Origin: Hysterium pulicare CBS 123377
Lineage: Eukaryota; Ascomycota; Dothideomycetes; Hysteriales; Hysteriaceae
DNA: 64,000 bases
Assembly: GCA_000467715.1 (NCBI GenBank)
Contig: AJFK01001088.1
Location: forward strand, 23,344 to 87,343
Direction of reading: 5' to 3'
The notes under the pieces were generated by a model. The model made no database searches. It was not told where the DNA came from and was given only the letters and a program-made list of their open reading frames with translations. The position numbers were made by a program, and so were the translations under genes. Position 1 is the first letter of the stretch. Every line of letters starts with the position of its first letter. Positions 34,645 through 46,333 of this stretch are shown here, one piece after another.

Positions 34645-37639
34645 ATGGCCTCCCAGGGAAGAATCATTGTCCGGAACCGCCCGTCGTTGAGCTGCTATGC
34701 CTGCAGAAGGAGAAAGATCAAGTGCGAGAAGCAGCGGCCTGCCTGTGCCAACTGTGTTCGATCCGGCGACGAGTGTGTATACGACAGCGAGGCTGATCAG
34801 CCCAAGAAGACGTCCTCCACCGCGGCACGGAATAGGAAACGCACGCAATCCTCGACCTCGAAAGCGGATCGAGACTCGAGCTCTCCAACGCCCGTAGCAT
34901 TGTCGGCCGAGACCGAAACAAGAACATGCCCATCAACTCCAGCATCGATCAATGAAAGGACGTTTGGGGGCTCCGTCGACGACCTTCCACCAGCCGATCC
35001 GAGCGTCGACTTCGGGAGATTCGCCTCCGCCAACCTTTCCCCCAACCGGGCCGATCATCTGTCAGCTGACAAGCGACTCTCCCAAACCTCAACTCCATTA
35101 CCAATTCCATCGCTGGATGACTACTTCAGTGTTCAGAGGGATGGAACGGAGCTTTTCCCCGACTTTTACCAGGTCAACGGGCTGGTCACACCCAATCCTT
35201 CGGACTCGCATCTGCACTCGGCCGCAGCACTGCTAGAGGAACAACGCGAGAAGCAATTTCCGCAACCCCTGGCTCCGCTGCAGTCCTTTGACGACTTCCT
35301 CAAGAATGGTTCAGATCTGTACGCAGGTCTCAACACTCCAGACCTAGATCACAATCCTGGCCTCGTCACGCCCAGCTATTCTGATGGCAACATAAACTCT
35401 GGTGCATCAAACTCTGACGGGTCACATGACCTGCATCCCTCATTGTTCTCAACTCTGCTCCCAACCTTTGACGGTTACCTTAGTGCCCAGCCGGACGGCT
35501 CCGAGCTCTATGTGGAAGGGACGCATTGGTCCCTTACTTGTCCTGAGGTGAGTTTGTTGGTCTGCTTCCACCTTCTGTCGACACTAATGTAGGACAGTCC
35601 GAGATCCGTGACCGCATTCTTCATGCCTCCGCCCCGCCAGATAAGTGCAAGTTATGTCCTGGGCCATCTCGTGGAGACTTGCACGCCTCTCTGCCACCCA
35701 GACACATATGTGATGCCTTGCTGCAAGCTTTCTTCATATGCGTGCATCCTCTAGTGCCGCTAATACACATTCCAACCTTTTCAAACCAGTATGCTCGTCT
35801 TCGAGCACGCTTGCAAGGCGACCACAAGAATATAATTCCGGAAGGCCTTTCGACTGCAGAGACCGGCTTCGTTGCTCTCGTTTGGTGCCTCTTATATACT
35901 GGTGCCGTCTCAGCTACCGGGACCCCACTCGCCACATCACTAGAACTCCCCAACAGCCAGGATTTCCGTGACCAGCTATACAATGCTTTCACGAGCGCTG
36001 CGAAAGCCTCACGTTTTCCTGAGGTGCCCACGATTGATGCTCTCGTCGCAACATTGATTTTACAATGTGGATTCAGCCGCGAGGACCTTTACCAATTACG
36101 GACTAGCCAGCTCATCGGCACAAGCATACGTGTTGCTCAGCAGCTGGGTCTGCACAGAGAAGCATCCCGTAAAGACAATACATCGGTAAATGGGGAGCTG
36201 GGACGACGCATATGGTGGTTCCTTGTCGGGTTGGATGTTCAGGCAGCCACAATTGCCGGCGCTGAACTACAGGCTGCGTCAAGCAGGGGTCTTTCTGCAA
36301 CGCGAATGCCTGCCGACCTAAAGGAGCCATTCGCTGGCGACATCCTCAATGACCACGGCTTTATGATTGGAGACTCGATGAACAAGTCTTCTGCATTCTT
36401 GCTTTTCGCCGTTGGACAGGCCGAAATCGCTTATGCACAGCAACAGATCATCTTACGCGCTTACGACCACCAACCTCCAGCACAGAAGGACTTAATTCGG
36501 CTCAACGACATGATTCTTAGATTGGAAAAACGGATAGGCGACATCTCAGCTCGGCTGCCAGCTAAGGGAGTGCCCGAGCATGGACTAATTTCCTCTTCTC
36601 AAACGCATGTCGGGCCTACCACTCATTGGAAATTGTACGAAGATGATGCTGAAGCTACGACTGTGTTCAACTTCTGGGCACGATCAGTTCTCAATATGTT
36701 ATGTGTGAAGACCTCGATTCTCCTGCAGAAGCGGTTCCTGAATGAAGTCACCGGCGAACGGCAGGAGAGTCTATGGAATGGGTACGAACTATCTTTCAGT
36801 CTCACACCAAATATCTTTATATGCTTACTATTTTCAGGTTGATGCGTCTCTGCTGCCACTATATTCAAACCTACCTCCGTCTCGCACAATGGCCTGCTGC
36901 CTCTGTGTATCAGTGGTTCCTCCACAGCCGGCTACAACCTCTTGAGGAGTCCCTTATTCTCTTAACATATCTTCGACGACAAGCCTCGCCAATCGAGGCG
37001 GATCTGGTTGGACACCTAATCGAGGAGGTTCTGGATATCTGCAACAACGATGATACATTAGTCGATGTTGGCAAGCATCGACCCACACCAGCGTCCCGTC
37101 GAAAGATCTGGGACATTATTGAAGACGTTAAACGCCACTTACCACGCCACTCTCCCAGAGAGTGGTCGTGGTATGGCGGAGACTCAACCAAAGGTTCCCT
37201 TTGTAGCTCTCCCGTGCCGGACGGCAGCCTTCCCCCCACCCAAAGTCTATCCAAACACAACAGCATGAGCGGTCTACGAGAGGCCGATTACGCACTCGCT
37301 TCCTTTCAGCTAGATACACCTCCCCACCGCCGCGGCCTATCAATGCAGGATGTGACCTCGCGTCCCCGCGCCGAAATAACCTCACATCCTCGCGAAGGCA
37401 TTACCTCGCACCCACAAGACAGCATCATGACATCCCAGGCACAAGAAAACATGACATCCCACTCAGCCGTCCAATCGCCCTTCGCCTTCGACGAATTCCA
37501 AATGGACATCGACATGACGCTACCGCTCGACCAGGGCCAACACAATATGGGCGAGAACACGACCGACATACACATTGATCAGTTCTTCGATTTTGGCTCT
37601 ATCGAGTCCGTTAATGACTGGGTGGGTATGACAGTCTGA
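34645..37639 (+). CDS. yanR/macR: Zn2Cys6 cluster-specific transcription factor
   Basis: Three exons: 34645 to about 35550, about 35605 to 36779, and 36838-37639, about 960 residues. The DNA-binding domain at residues 17-46 has perfect C-x2-C-x6-C-x6-C-x2-C-x6-C spacing (CYACRRRKIKC.. CANCVRSGDEC). A basic Ser-rich linker follows, then a region with three repeats of a (S/T)-F/L-D-(D/G)-Y/F unit plus GLVTP. The middle homology/fungal_trans domain begins around HICDALLQAFFICVHPLVPL and includes GTSIRVAQQLGLHREA and the WW pair in GRRIWWFLVG. The C-terminal region has a short tandem repeat and an acidic, aromatic tail. The position at the cluster edge, next to P450 no. 2, makes it the likely activator of the CGGCCG-boxed genes. 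Confidence 0.87.
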
Positions 37640-40600
37640 TTCAAGAAATCCAGAAAGATCTAACAATACCACTACAGCCTGATGTTGGTAATTAAGAGAA
37701 CCCAGCCACCACTTTTTTTTGATATTCCGCACAGCACAGCGACGGGGAGTTCGGATTCTCAATGTCGGCATTTTTGTTATGATCTTTTAGTTTGCATTCT
37801 ATTCTTCTGATTGTACATCACATATTTCTACATCTACTCTTTTATTTCCGATAGAATTAACGGCCGGTAAGGGAGGTTTGCTTTCGTCTCACGTTTTCAA
37901 AGACCAGATACCAAAACCCTAGTATAGACTGTATATAGAACAAGACATTATCAGAATCGGAAATCACCATTTTACGCTACCTAACTTACTTCCCACATCC
38001 ACATCTCCATCGCATGCGTTTTCCCACGTGTCGCATATTCCAAGCCCTCGAAGTCCGCAGCTTTAAACACAGCCCTCCATTACAAAGCATCCATCCACAA
38101 CGTGCATTCCGCACGTGGGTTTAGGTTCGGAACACCGGGATGCCGGGTCGCTCGACGTGCTGTACAGTAAACGAAAAACACAGCCTACATAGATAATCAC
38201 GGAAACCCTGCAACGTAATCATGACCCGGCCGAAAAGATTGCAAATCGACCTTTTGAATATCGGCAAGGCCGAGGGGGAAGAAACTTGATTACGCTGGTC
38301 CATGTGTGTGTGTGTGTGTGGATAATCCAGGCAAGCCATATTCAGGGATTAGCAAGTTCGAGAATTGATAATATGTCGGGGGGACGTGGAAGCGATAGAA
38401 AGGAATGGATGACTGTTCCACTACATTTTCAACTCGGTGTTTTGATATTCAGGGCTTCGTTAGGAATGTAGGTAGGGTAGCGAAAAGGCTGACGTTAGAA
38501 AATACGGATCCAGATATATTCGGCGAAGTTGAGGAATTGATTCTGGGGCTGAAATGTTGTGTAACATGGGTTTTTCCCTCACTAAAATGCCCAGTTGCTT
38601 GTTTGTGAATTGTGATTCCTGGCCTCGTAATGCCTATGAGTCAAAACGTGAGCTGTGTTTCAAGGCTCGATGGGTGGTGAGAGGAATAGAAGATTATAGG
38701 AAGTAATTGGATTTGATTCTAGCGGAGTTTAGAGGAATGGATAGGCATCCAAGTACTATGTTACATTCAGGCTGGCATGTGCTACGTCAATTGCGTGGCA
38801 ATCAGCATTTGTCTTTGATCATACGGGCAATTTCTGAATAGGGCGGTATCTGGAGAGTAAGTAGGCAGCGAGCTCTATCCTTGTCATAGCTACGATGACT
38901 GTGAAGAGTGGGGTTGTGCGAGTTTTGGAATGGAACATTCAGGCATTTGGGAAGAAACATAACGAAACAACTGTACTTACGATAAGCAACTTACTTCTTC
39001 TCTAAAGATACATGCCAGAAGATGAACCGAGACACTATAATCTGGAATTAGTGCGTCGAACAAACGGCCCGTGAAACTGACGTAGTGTTTTCACGGAGCT
39101 TGGTGGTCTAGCCACGATGCCTTCCCAGGGACGTAGAAACAAAGTTCGGAAATGACCTGCATTACTAGTAAGCTAGAATCCAGAAAGGAAGCACCATGTG
39201 GCATGTGGGCCGAGGAATATCAGATTATGGAGGCTAAGAAACGTGGAACTCTCGAAGACTCATCGAATCAACAGCTCGTCGGTACGAAGAGGGCCGCTGA
39301 CGGCAAGCCCTAAGCCAAAGGACTATTGAGACAGCCCTCTCTCTAAGACTAAACGAAGTTGATGTCGTAGCGATGATTTAAACTTATCTTTGAGTAAGCG
39401 GACCGGTCATTTTAGTTGTCGTAGCTTTAGCCCCAAGGCCTACAGCTCATGGCTTACATGGGCGGCTGCTCAGGCATCGGACGCATGTCGTCTAATTACC
39501 ATATTGAGCGAATATTGCCTTTTGCAAATCCTTTCTTGATCCTTGTTTTGACTAGCCTAAGGTTACGACATATCGATTGACAATCAGATCCGCAAGGAAG
39601 TTCTCCGTGAACCAAATCGTGGGAACAGCTGCATAGAAGAAATTGATGGAAAGGTGCTGACAGTCCGTGGTCTGGACGTACGTGTAACGTGTTCGCAGCT
39701 CGCACTGGCCGATATTTCAACTTCGTTTCCGGGTATTTGAAAACCCATGCACACTCGTGAGGATGCTCATTTCTCTTATCTGACGTCCGGATCGCCTGAT
39801 ATACACTTTCTAGCTATCCGTAAGGACCCGCAGAGGTATGTGTGAGCATGAAAACATACAAGCTGCATAATCCAACATCTTCTCGATAATGGGCCTATAA
39901 TGGCAGAACTAATATGCGCATTTATTGAAGGCTTTTACAATGCATCTGAAAGTTGCGACCAGTAGTGTAATCGCAAGTACGGTGCCAATGCGGTGAATGG
40001 AGCGGGTTTCGTCCGATGTCTACTGGGCTTGCAGTCGATATCGGTCGGTCTGATCAAAAAACCTTTTCCCGCCCTTTGCTGTTCCTCGATATATGTAGTT
40101 GTTGAATCTAGCTGCTATACAGTAGTATCTACTATACATTTTAGGTAGATATTAAGATTTCGCAAGTAGTGACGAAGACAGAAGCGAACCAATATTTTTA
40201 GACCAGAGTTCAAGAAAGTTAGGTCAGCAGGATCATCAAATTGACTTGCTGACCACTGTATGCAGGGCTGATAATGGTCTAGGGTCTCTCATACCGAAAG
40301 TAAGGTTCGCCCATGGGTCGTGGGAAGGCAAGCTACAGTGAGTTGTAAACAGACTAAATATCCCATTTAAGGACTTAGTGGGCATCAACGATGACTATGC
40401 AAAATGGTCAATATTCGTCTTTCCAAAAGGGAATATTGTGGACAATTCGGCTTCCCCGAACCTCAAACTCAGTCAGAAAGGACCGCATTGAACAATACGC
40501 TGAGATCCATTGAACATCCGCGTCGAAGGAAAGCAAATTAAGCCAAGGCATCACAACAAGCGTGTAGGTCACCTAAATATCCGATTACCAATGAGCATGT

Positions 40601-41820
40601 TGTTGGCGGATTTGCCTAACATGCAGTCCGTAAGATTGGACGAAAATGGCGAATTCTGAAACCCCCGTCCTTTTCATGAAGGATGAAGATCCGGTAAACA
40701 ACGTTAAATGACTATCTATCTTTAGTAGGCAGGATTCGTCGAATTCCTGGTAGCCAAAATCCCCGGACTTGGGCTGATCGCCAGTATCTGCACCGGGCGT
40801 CGGGAAGTATCCGGTTTGGCCCCCACCAGGTGGACGATCCTGTCATGCTGTGTAACTTCTAGATGTGGGCTCCTTTACGAATACGAGCGATGGCAGAAGG
40901 ATAATTAGGGTCTAAACGTATTTCGTAATCGGTATGGGTCCAAAAGATTCGATCAGATAAATCATGGAAGCTGGTGGTTTGAATTGGGTCAGTGCAGTGG
41001 CTCGTTATTTCGGCATTCCTGACATTGCTTTTTCTTCGCCCTAACTACTACTAAGAGAAAAGTCCTGCAAGGCCTCTAATGACGTAAAGAGAGGCTTGAT
41101 CTGCGGACTCCAGTTCAGCCAGTTTAGCCCAGTGTGATAAACGTGCTCTCTCCAGTGAAACCGCATGGTAGGCAACCATCCATGATTTACCAATACCTCT
41201 TCTACTGGCATAATTAGTGAGCTTGTCTAGTAGCATGACGTTGTAAATAATCCATATAAGAAGATGGTTTGAATCTCCTCAGAAGCTATATACCAAGAGT
41301 TCGGAGGTCATTCGGCTGGCTGGCATCAAAATCGAATTGGCGTTCGCCCTAAGGAGCTTGTCCTCCGCCATCCGAGGGAGTAAGAACGTAGTCAGTCGCA
41401 GATCGGACAACCTCGGGGGAGCGTGTTGTACGAGATAATAAGATGAACGGTTGTTGCTCGGAGTCGATGGCAGCGATATGTTCGAGCGGCTAAAAGAATG
41501 AGGAAGCCCCAAATACCGAGACTTTACAGGGCCTACGGTCAGTCACATTCTGGGGAAATGGTGACTCCAAGGATGGGTAAGTTAATGTATATGCCGTTGA
41601 CAAGATTGAGAACAGATCAGTTGGGCTCGGTACAAAGTATTGAAATCTAGGGGAAGTTTAATGACGGAGTGGAAAAAGAGCTGGATTGGAAAAATCACTG
41701 GGTTCATCGCACCTTAAACCCAATGGTGCACACCATCAATAGACTTCTCCATCGCAGAAGCCTTCCAAATCACAGTGATCCAGTATCCAATCTACTCCTT
41801 TTCTCCTCTTGCTCATCTTT
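37640..41820. other. 4.2 kb without a recognisable gene
   Basis: Only short frames without domains are present on either strand. Near the left end there is a CCGGCCGA box at 38226-38233 and a GT dinucleotide run at about 38303-38320. A minus-strand frame at 41051-41236 (61 codons) is open but unidentified. The stretch may hold decayed DNA, but I could not recognise any element or terminal repeat. Confidence 0.45.
38303..38320. repeat. GT dinucleotide microsatellite
   Basis: About nine GT units directly visible. Confidence 0.8.
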
Positions 41821-42345
41821 CTACTCAAATTTCCCGCCCTTAATCCCATACCTCCATCCCATGTATCCCGCAACTCCTGAGTTAACTCCCAGTCCCGCGC
41901 CCCCTAGAGTGACTTTCCCCATACCCATACCCACCGGTATCCTCCCCCTCCTCGCGGCCAAAACCCCAGCAACTGCTCCGACGATGCCCCCATTGAGTAT
42001 CCACCAATCGCATTCCACCTGTCCCTTGTTCTCCAACAGCCTCCAGCTTCGGTCCTGCCACTCGATCTCTTCCTTCCCCTGCATTCGTCCCCAAGTCGCT
42101 ATCCCGCCGAATAAAGATCCTATTACAACGCCCCGAGCGGAGTGGGTCAGGAGGCGCGGTACAAGGGAGGAGAGTGTAAACAGTGTTCTGTGGCGGTAGC
42201 GGGAGACGAGAAGAGAGGCGGGTGCCGTTGCAAGTGAGACAATAGTGCCCATTGCGAGACCGGCGCGGATGGTGTGGAGGTAGAGGATCTCGTGGCTACG
42301 GGATTGGTCTTCGGCGTAAAGAGGGTGCGGGAAGAGAGATGTCAT
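41821..42345 (-). CDS. Conserved hypothetical membrane protein
   Basis: Single-exon frame of 174 residues from an ATG at 42343-42345. The protein has several Gly/Ala-rich hydrophobic helices (GLAMGTIVSLATAPASLLV, GVVIGSLFGGIATWG, GGIVGAVAGVLAARRG, GLGVNSGVAGYMGWRYG). They recall small fungal mitochondrial or ER membrane proteins of unknown function (possibly the DUF1757 group, a guess). No catalytic motif is seen. Confidence 0.65.
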   Translation of the reverse strand: MTSLFPHPLYAEDQSRSHEILYLHTIRAGLAMGTIVSLATAPASLLVSRYRHRTLFTLSSLVPRLLTHSARGVVIGSLFGGIATWGRMQGKEEIEWQDRSWRLLENKGQVECDWWILNGGIVGAVAGVLAARRGRIPVGMGMGKVTLGGAGLGVNSGVAGYMGWRYGIKGGKFE

Positions 42346-42999
42346 TTTGGAGATGTTTTCGAGATATTCTATGTGCGTTTGGTGCTCTCCTCAACGTGTT
42401 AGGTACGGTGCTGTAGACGCTTCAATTACGAGGTATGTAGTCCTAACTACTCTTCGGGAAGCGGTATCATGGAGGATAGCGGTATTTGCATTGAATGGAA
42501 TGGAGATGGAGAGTGAGTATCAATTGCAATAGAACCATCGCGACTGGACGAGAGGATCTTTAAACTTCAATGGCATGATGGTTAGCGGAGGTGGCTTGGA
42601 GCCAAAGCCCTATATGCTGATGTAGGTCTGTGCGTGCACGGTGTTGTTCTTCCGCTCGCGCCGTTCAGAGCTCCGTCTCTCCGCTTCCATCATTCATCCT
42701 TCTAGAATATCACCACTACTCGTTCTTTTGTATACTAGCCCGCACCTCCTCATTGTTACTAATATAATTTTAGGTGTGTTAGAATGGAGAGTCTTCAAGT
42801 GGAGCTCCGCATTTCCAGAAACGATGCTCATTTACAGCTTCATTATAAACAAGAATCATAACGTCCTCCTCCTCCTCATCATCATCATATTGATTGAACC
42901 TGGAGATGTATCTACAGTACATATCGGATTCACCGCTTTTAGGAAACGCATTCCCTCACACGTTTCCCGGAGCGGAGGCTCAAATGTATCATTATCCAT
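42346..42999. other. Intergenic
   Basis: No gene that I can support; a 128-codon plus-strand frame at 42641-43027 is AT-rich, without a domain, and overlaps the next gene in antisense. Confidence 0.4.
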
Positions 43000-43800
43000 C
43001 TACAATGAGCCTTCTGGTCGTCTGTAAGGAGGCCAGTCGAAGTCCGGATCATACCTCAACTGCAAAATTACGCTACCCTCAGGGAAAGTCTTGGTCGAGC
43101 CATCTGGCAGTGTTACCGGATGCGCAGCAGTTGGAATAGTCCACCTATTTAGCAACCCATTTGCCTCAGCGACACCTTCTTTCAGTCGAGCCACCTTCTC
43201 AGGTCTAGGCATGAAATTCTTCCGCAATTCTTCATCCGTGGATTCTTCGAACTCTCCTGGCTCAGCCGTGATCCAGGTATCTTGGAGTTTTTGCTGCTCT
43301 TTCATGTCCAGACCAGTAGTGTAGATCTCTGGTTGCTTAAAGTCCTCCGTGACTGGCATTTCCACTCCACAATTGTTCAAGTCTTCTGGGATGCTCATGT
43401 TCGCAATGTCGTAGTTAACCCACATAAGCGGGATGTGTTCTGTTTTGACATGGATCTTCCACAAAACTTCCGTACTCTCCGCTTCGCCATCTTCAACTTC
43501 GTCATCGGCGGCGAACTGATCGACATACCACATCGCGCCATTAGAAGGGGTCTCTCCATCGATCAGCAGGAATGGGCCATCTCTTCCAGCCGCGGTCTCC
43601 GCTCTTCGGATTTCGGCGTGGCTGAGGTCGTGGTATTCAGGGACATCCTCGATATATAGTTTCACAAGTGGATTGAATCTTGAACAAGCGCCGAGTTCAA
43701 AGGCCTGATGGATGGGCTCGAGTTCTTCGGGATTAAGTTTGATGGTCAGATAGGCTGTAAGCCTCTCGGCGACGTTGCGATTGCTTGGTACGAACACCAT
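43000..43800 (-). CDS. Conserved hypothetical protein
   Basis: Single-exon frame of 266 residues, ATG at 43798-43800. It is acidic and soluble, with an alpha/beta look: a segment GPFLLIDGETPSNGAMWYVDQF reads like a core strand and loop, and the C-terminal half is charged and ends in DWPPYRRPEGSL. There is no signal peptide, TM or known catalytic motif. The coding character is good, with long uninterrupted sequence and ordered composition, but I cannot name the family. Confidence 0.6.
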   Translation of the reverse strand: MVFVPSNRNVAERLTAYLTIKLNPEELEPIHQAFELGACSRFNPLVKLYIEDVPEYHDLSHAEIRRAETAAGRDGPFLLIDGETPSNGAMWYVDQFAADDEVEDGEAESTEVLWKIHVKTEHIPLMWVNYDIANMSIPEDLNNCGVEMPVTEDFKQPEIYTTGLDMKEQQKLQDTWITAEPGEFEESTDEELRKNFMPRPEKVARLKEGVAEANGLLNRWTIPTAAHPVTLPDGSTKTFPEGSVILQLRYDPDFDWPPYRRPEGSL

Positions 43801-44330
43801 TCTGGATTCTTCCTCGTTGCTGAGCGGCTGATGAGTCGGCCTTTATAGATGCTAAGGCTTGGGGTGTGTTACTAAACTATGATGTCAGAAGGGTTTTGAA
43901 CGCTTAGTTGCCTGGAGTCGTGCATTTAAAAATTGCTTGGCATGCCAAACTATTGGATGAGTATGCTTTGTGACCTTTTCTCGCCTTCAAAAGAGACTTC
44001 AATGAGGCAGTCGACCACGCCTCCACCACGCGCCATGTGTTAGCACGTGATCGAAGTTTATCCTGTCCCAATCTCAATTATTTCACGATAGGTGTAATCA
44101 TTCGTCATGCTGCTAGTAACTTATTGCAGAATAAGTTATACCTCTTATGCTTCTTCCGAATCACTTCAAAGAGGGGAACTTGCTTTGATGCTTTGTACCG
44201 AGTCCAAACCATCTTTATAGGCTAACAGTAAATATTTTACTAGATGCAGGCACATCCTCCGAAAAGATTAATTATGACACCCGTATGATGGCGTAAGTCA
44301 CACGCTCATCAATACAGCTAGCCAGCAGCT
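43801..44330. other. Intergenic
   Basis: 530 bp between the hypothetical gene and the broken MFS gene, with nothing recognisable. Confidence 0.35.
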
Positions 44331-45600
44331 TTACCGCACCCTCTGAAGCTCCACTCCTGTCACCATCGCCCGATCCGGATCATCATAACCTTCATCGTTC
44401 TCCCAGCCTTCTCTTTCATCTTTCTTCATTCTCACAAAACCAAGGTCTAGAGCCAGGGCGAGCAATGCAATTCCGCAGCCGAACCACAGTGCGGCTCGAT
44501 ATCCACGAATACCTCCGCCAGCAGACTGATCGATTTGTATCTCGATTGTACCAGCAAATCCGAGGCCAATACTAACACCATATAGCATCCCCAATAGCTC
44601 TGTTTCACCGGCATTGTGGCAATGAGTACGTTCGATGCTGCGACCGAGACGAGGCCGATTGCGAAGATGTGTTGCGCCGGTATTCGAGGGACCAGCCAGG
44701 AGGCTAGCCATGCCGCAAACACAGCGAAGAGAAGAAACGGAGTCCACGCAGCCGCAAAATGAAGTACGCTCCAGCCTCGTGCCAGTTGGATCCAAGCAAC
44801 CATGTACCATTGCATGATTCCAAAAGACATGAAAGACATTAGGACCGCAATTATAAGCGGCAAGAAGGATGGCGCTTTCCATACGTCAAGTGGCATAATT
44901 GGCTCTGAGCAACAACGTTCCTACAATGCGAAGGCGCTGAGTACAACAACGCTAATGACTAATATTGCAATCTGATATGGATTCGACCAGCCTGCTGCAG
45001 GCGCTTGGTTCCAGGTAAAATTGAACAGCACCAGGCCACTCGTACCGAGAGTGGCCCCTATCCAGTCAATTTTCCCTTGCCGATCGACCTGTTCCTCGTG
45101 TGGTAAGATTCTCCATAGCACAGCGAACGTGAGCGAAGCAAATACACCCTGGAACAAGAAGAGGGACCACCAGGGCGTAAATTGTGTAAAGACGCCGGCC
45201 AGTACAGCGCCAATGTAGCCTCCGATAGGAGCAGCAGCCCCGAAAATGCCCACACAGAAGTTGCGCATTTTCCCTGGAGGAAAGGTGATACTAATCATGG
45301 CCACAGCATTGGGCAGAATCAATGCACCGCCCATTCCAGTGAAGCCGCGAGCAATATTGAAAGATAAGAAGGAGCGGCAGCCGGCGTTTATGAAAGACCA
45401 CAGTACGAACCAAGCGCCACCTAGGAGCAGCAAACTCTTATGGCCATATAGAGAGCCGAGCCGCCCGCTTACTAGCACGAAGGTGACTTGGGTAAGGCTA
45501 TATGCCAGGGGGTTAGTACAAGAATTATAAGCAGCACAGAGACTGACGGAATGCATTTGGTACAGTATGAGAAAGTCAGAAGGAGACAGTTCCTTACGAA
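44331..45600 (-). pseudogene. Broken MFS transporter (Atr1/aminotriazole-resistance-like)
   Basis: The frame entering at about 45510 reads as an MFS N-half (VSGRLGSLYGHKSLLLLGG, ARGFTGMGGALILPNAVAM). It reaches an in-frame TAG at 44921-44923, eight codons upstream of the continuation (EPIMPLDVWKAPSF), which proceeds in the same frame. The second half reads normally to VKQSYWG near 44600. There the coherent frame switches: the following TMs (LYGVSIGLGFAGTIE.., ALWFGCGIALLALALDLGF) are in another frame, and the family's usual segment of about 50 residues between these parts is missing. The first TMs are also absent upstream. Nonsense, deletion and frameshift together support loss of function. 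No intron explains them. Confidence 0.8.
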
Positions 45601-45800
45601 TAACTAGAGCTTGGAAGTTTCACGGGTAAGTATGGCACATCTTTTATCAAGCTCACTTTCTTTTACTTCTTTCACTTGCTCATCAATTTATTACGTCATA
45701 CCTTAGCACCTTCTGTTAACTACATCAACTGTTTTCACGAGCTGATAAGCTTTATCTACGGCCTACATTTAAGGTTCTCTACAACCGTTGCCCCTGTATA

Positions 45801-46031
45801 CTACTCCTCCTCCGTTTTGGCTCTATCCGCCTCCAAAGCCTCGCGAGCTGCATCTCTTGCGCGGCTCAAACAGTCACCGCAACTATCAGGATTACGGACA
45901 AAGCGAAGCCAACGGGCATGCCATTCCTGTGTCTCTTGAACCCTTGCCATGATGGCAGGCGGGCAGACACGGTCAGGAAATACTTTGGCCAAGTGGCCAC
46001 ACCTGCAGATTTCGATTTGGCTGTGACACAT
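45801..46031 (-). CDS. Small Cys-rich intracellular protein
   Basis: 76 residues from an ATG at 46029-46031, starting MCHSQIEICRCGHLAKVF and containing CPP and SCGDCLSRARD. The start MCxxxxxxCxCGH is common to many short uncharacterised ascomycete proteins, possibly zinc-binding. An ORF extends further upstream, but this ATG fits the known pattern best. Function unknown. Confidence 0.5.
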   Translation of the reverse strand: MCHSQIEICRCGHLAKVFPDRVCPPAIMARVQETQEWHARWLRFVRNPDSCGDCLSRARDAAREALEADRAKTEEE

Positions 46032-46333
46032 TCTTTTTGAAGTGCTTAGTATGATGGATGTACGGTGCCTTTGTCTGGGTAGAGGATATGATCGATGATA
46101 CTGTTGCTTAATATTATGGTGTTGGAATGGTGAGGAAATGAGAAGGTGAGAGCTGTTGAAGGGGGGATTTATATCGCTACATGTTAGGCTGTGAATGGTT
46201 GTACCACCTGTTGGCACAGCTACGTCACATGGGCGCTGGCAACTTATTAACATCCACGTCCCAAAAGATATATTCGCTAAGATCTCCTCCCGTGAAGCCC
46301 ACAAGTCATCCACAAGAGTTCAAGAAAGGGTAA

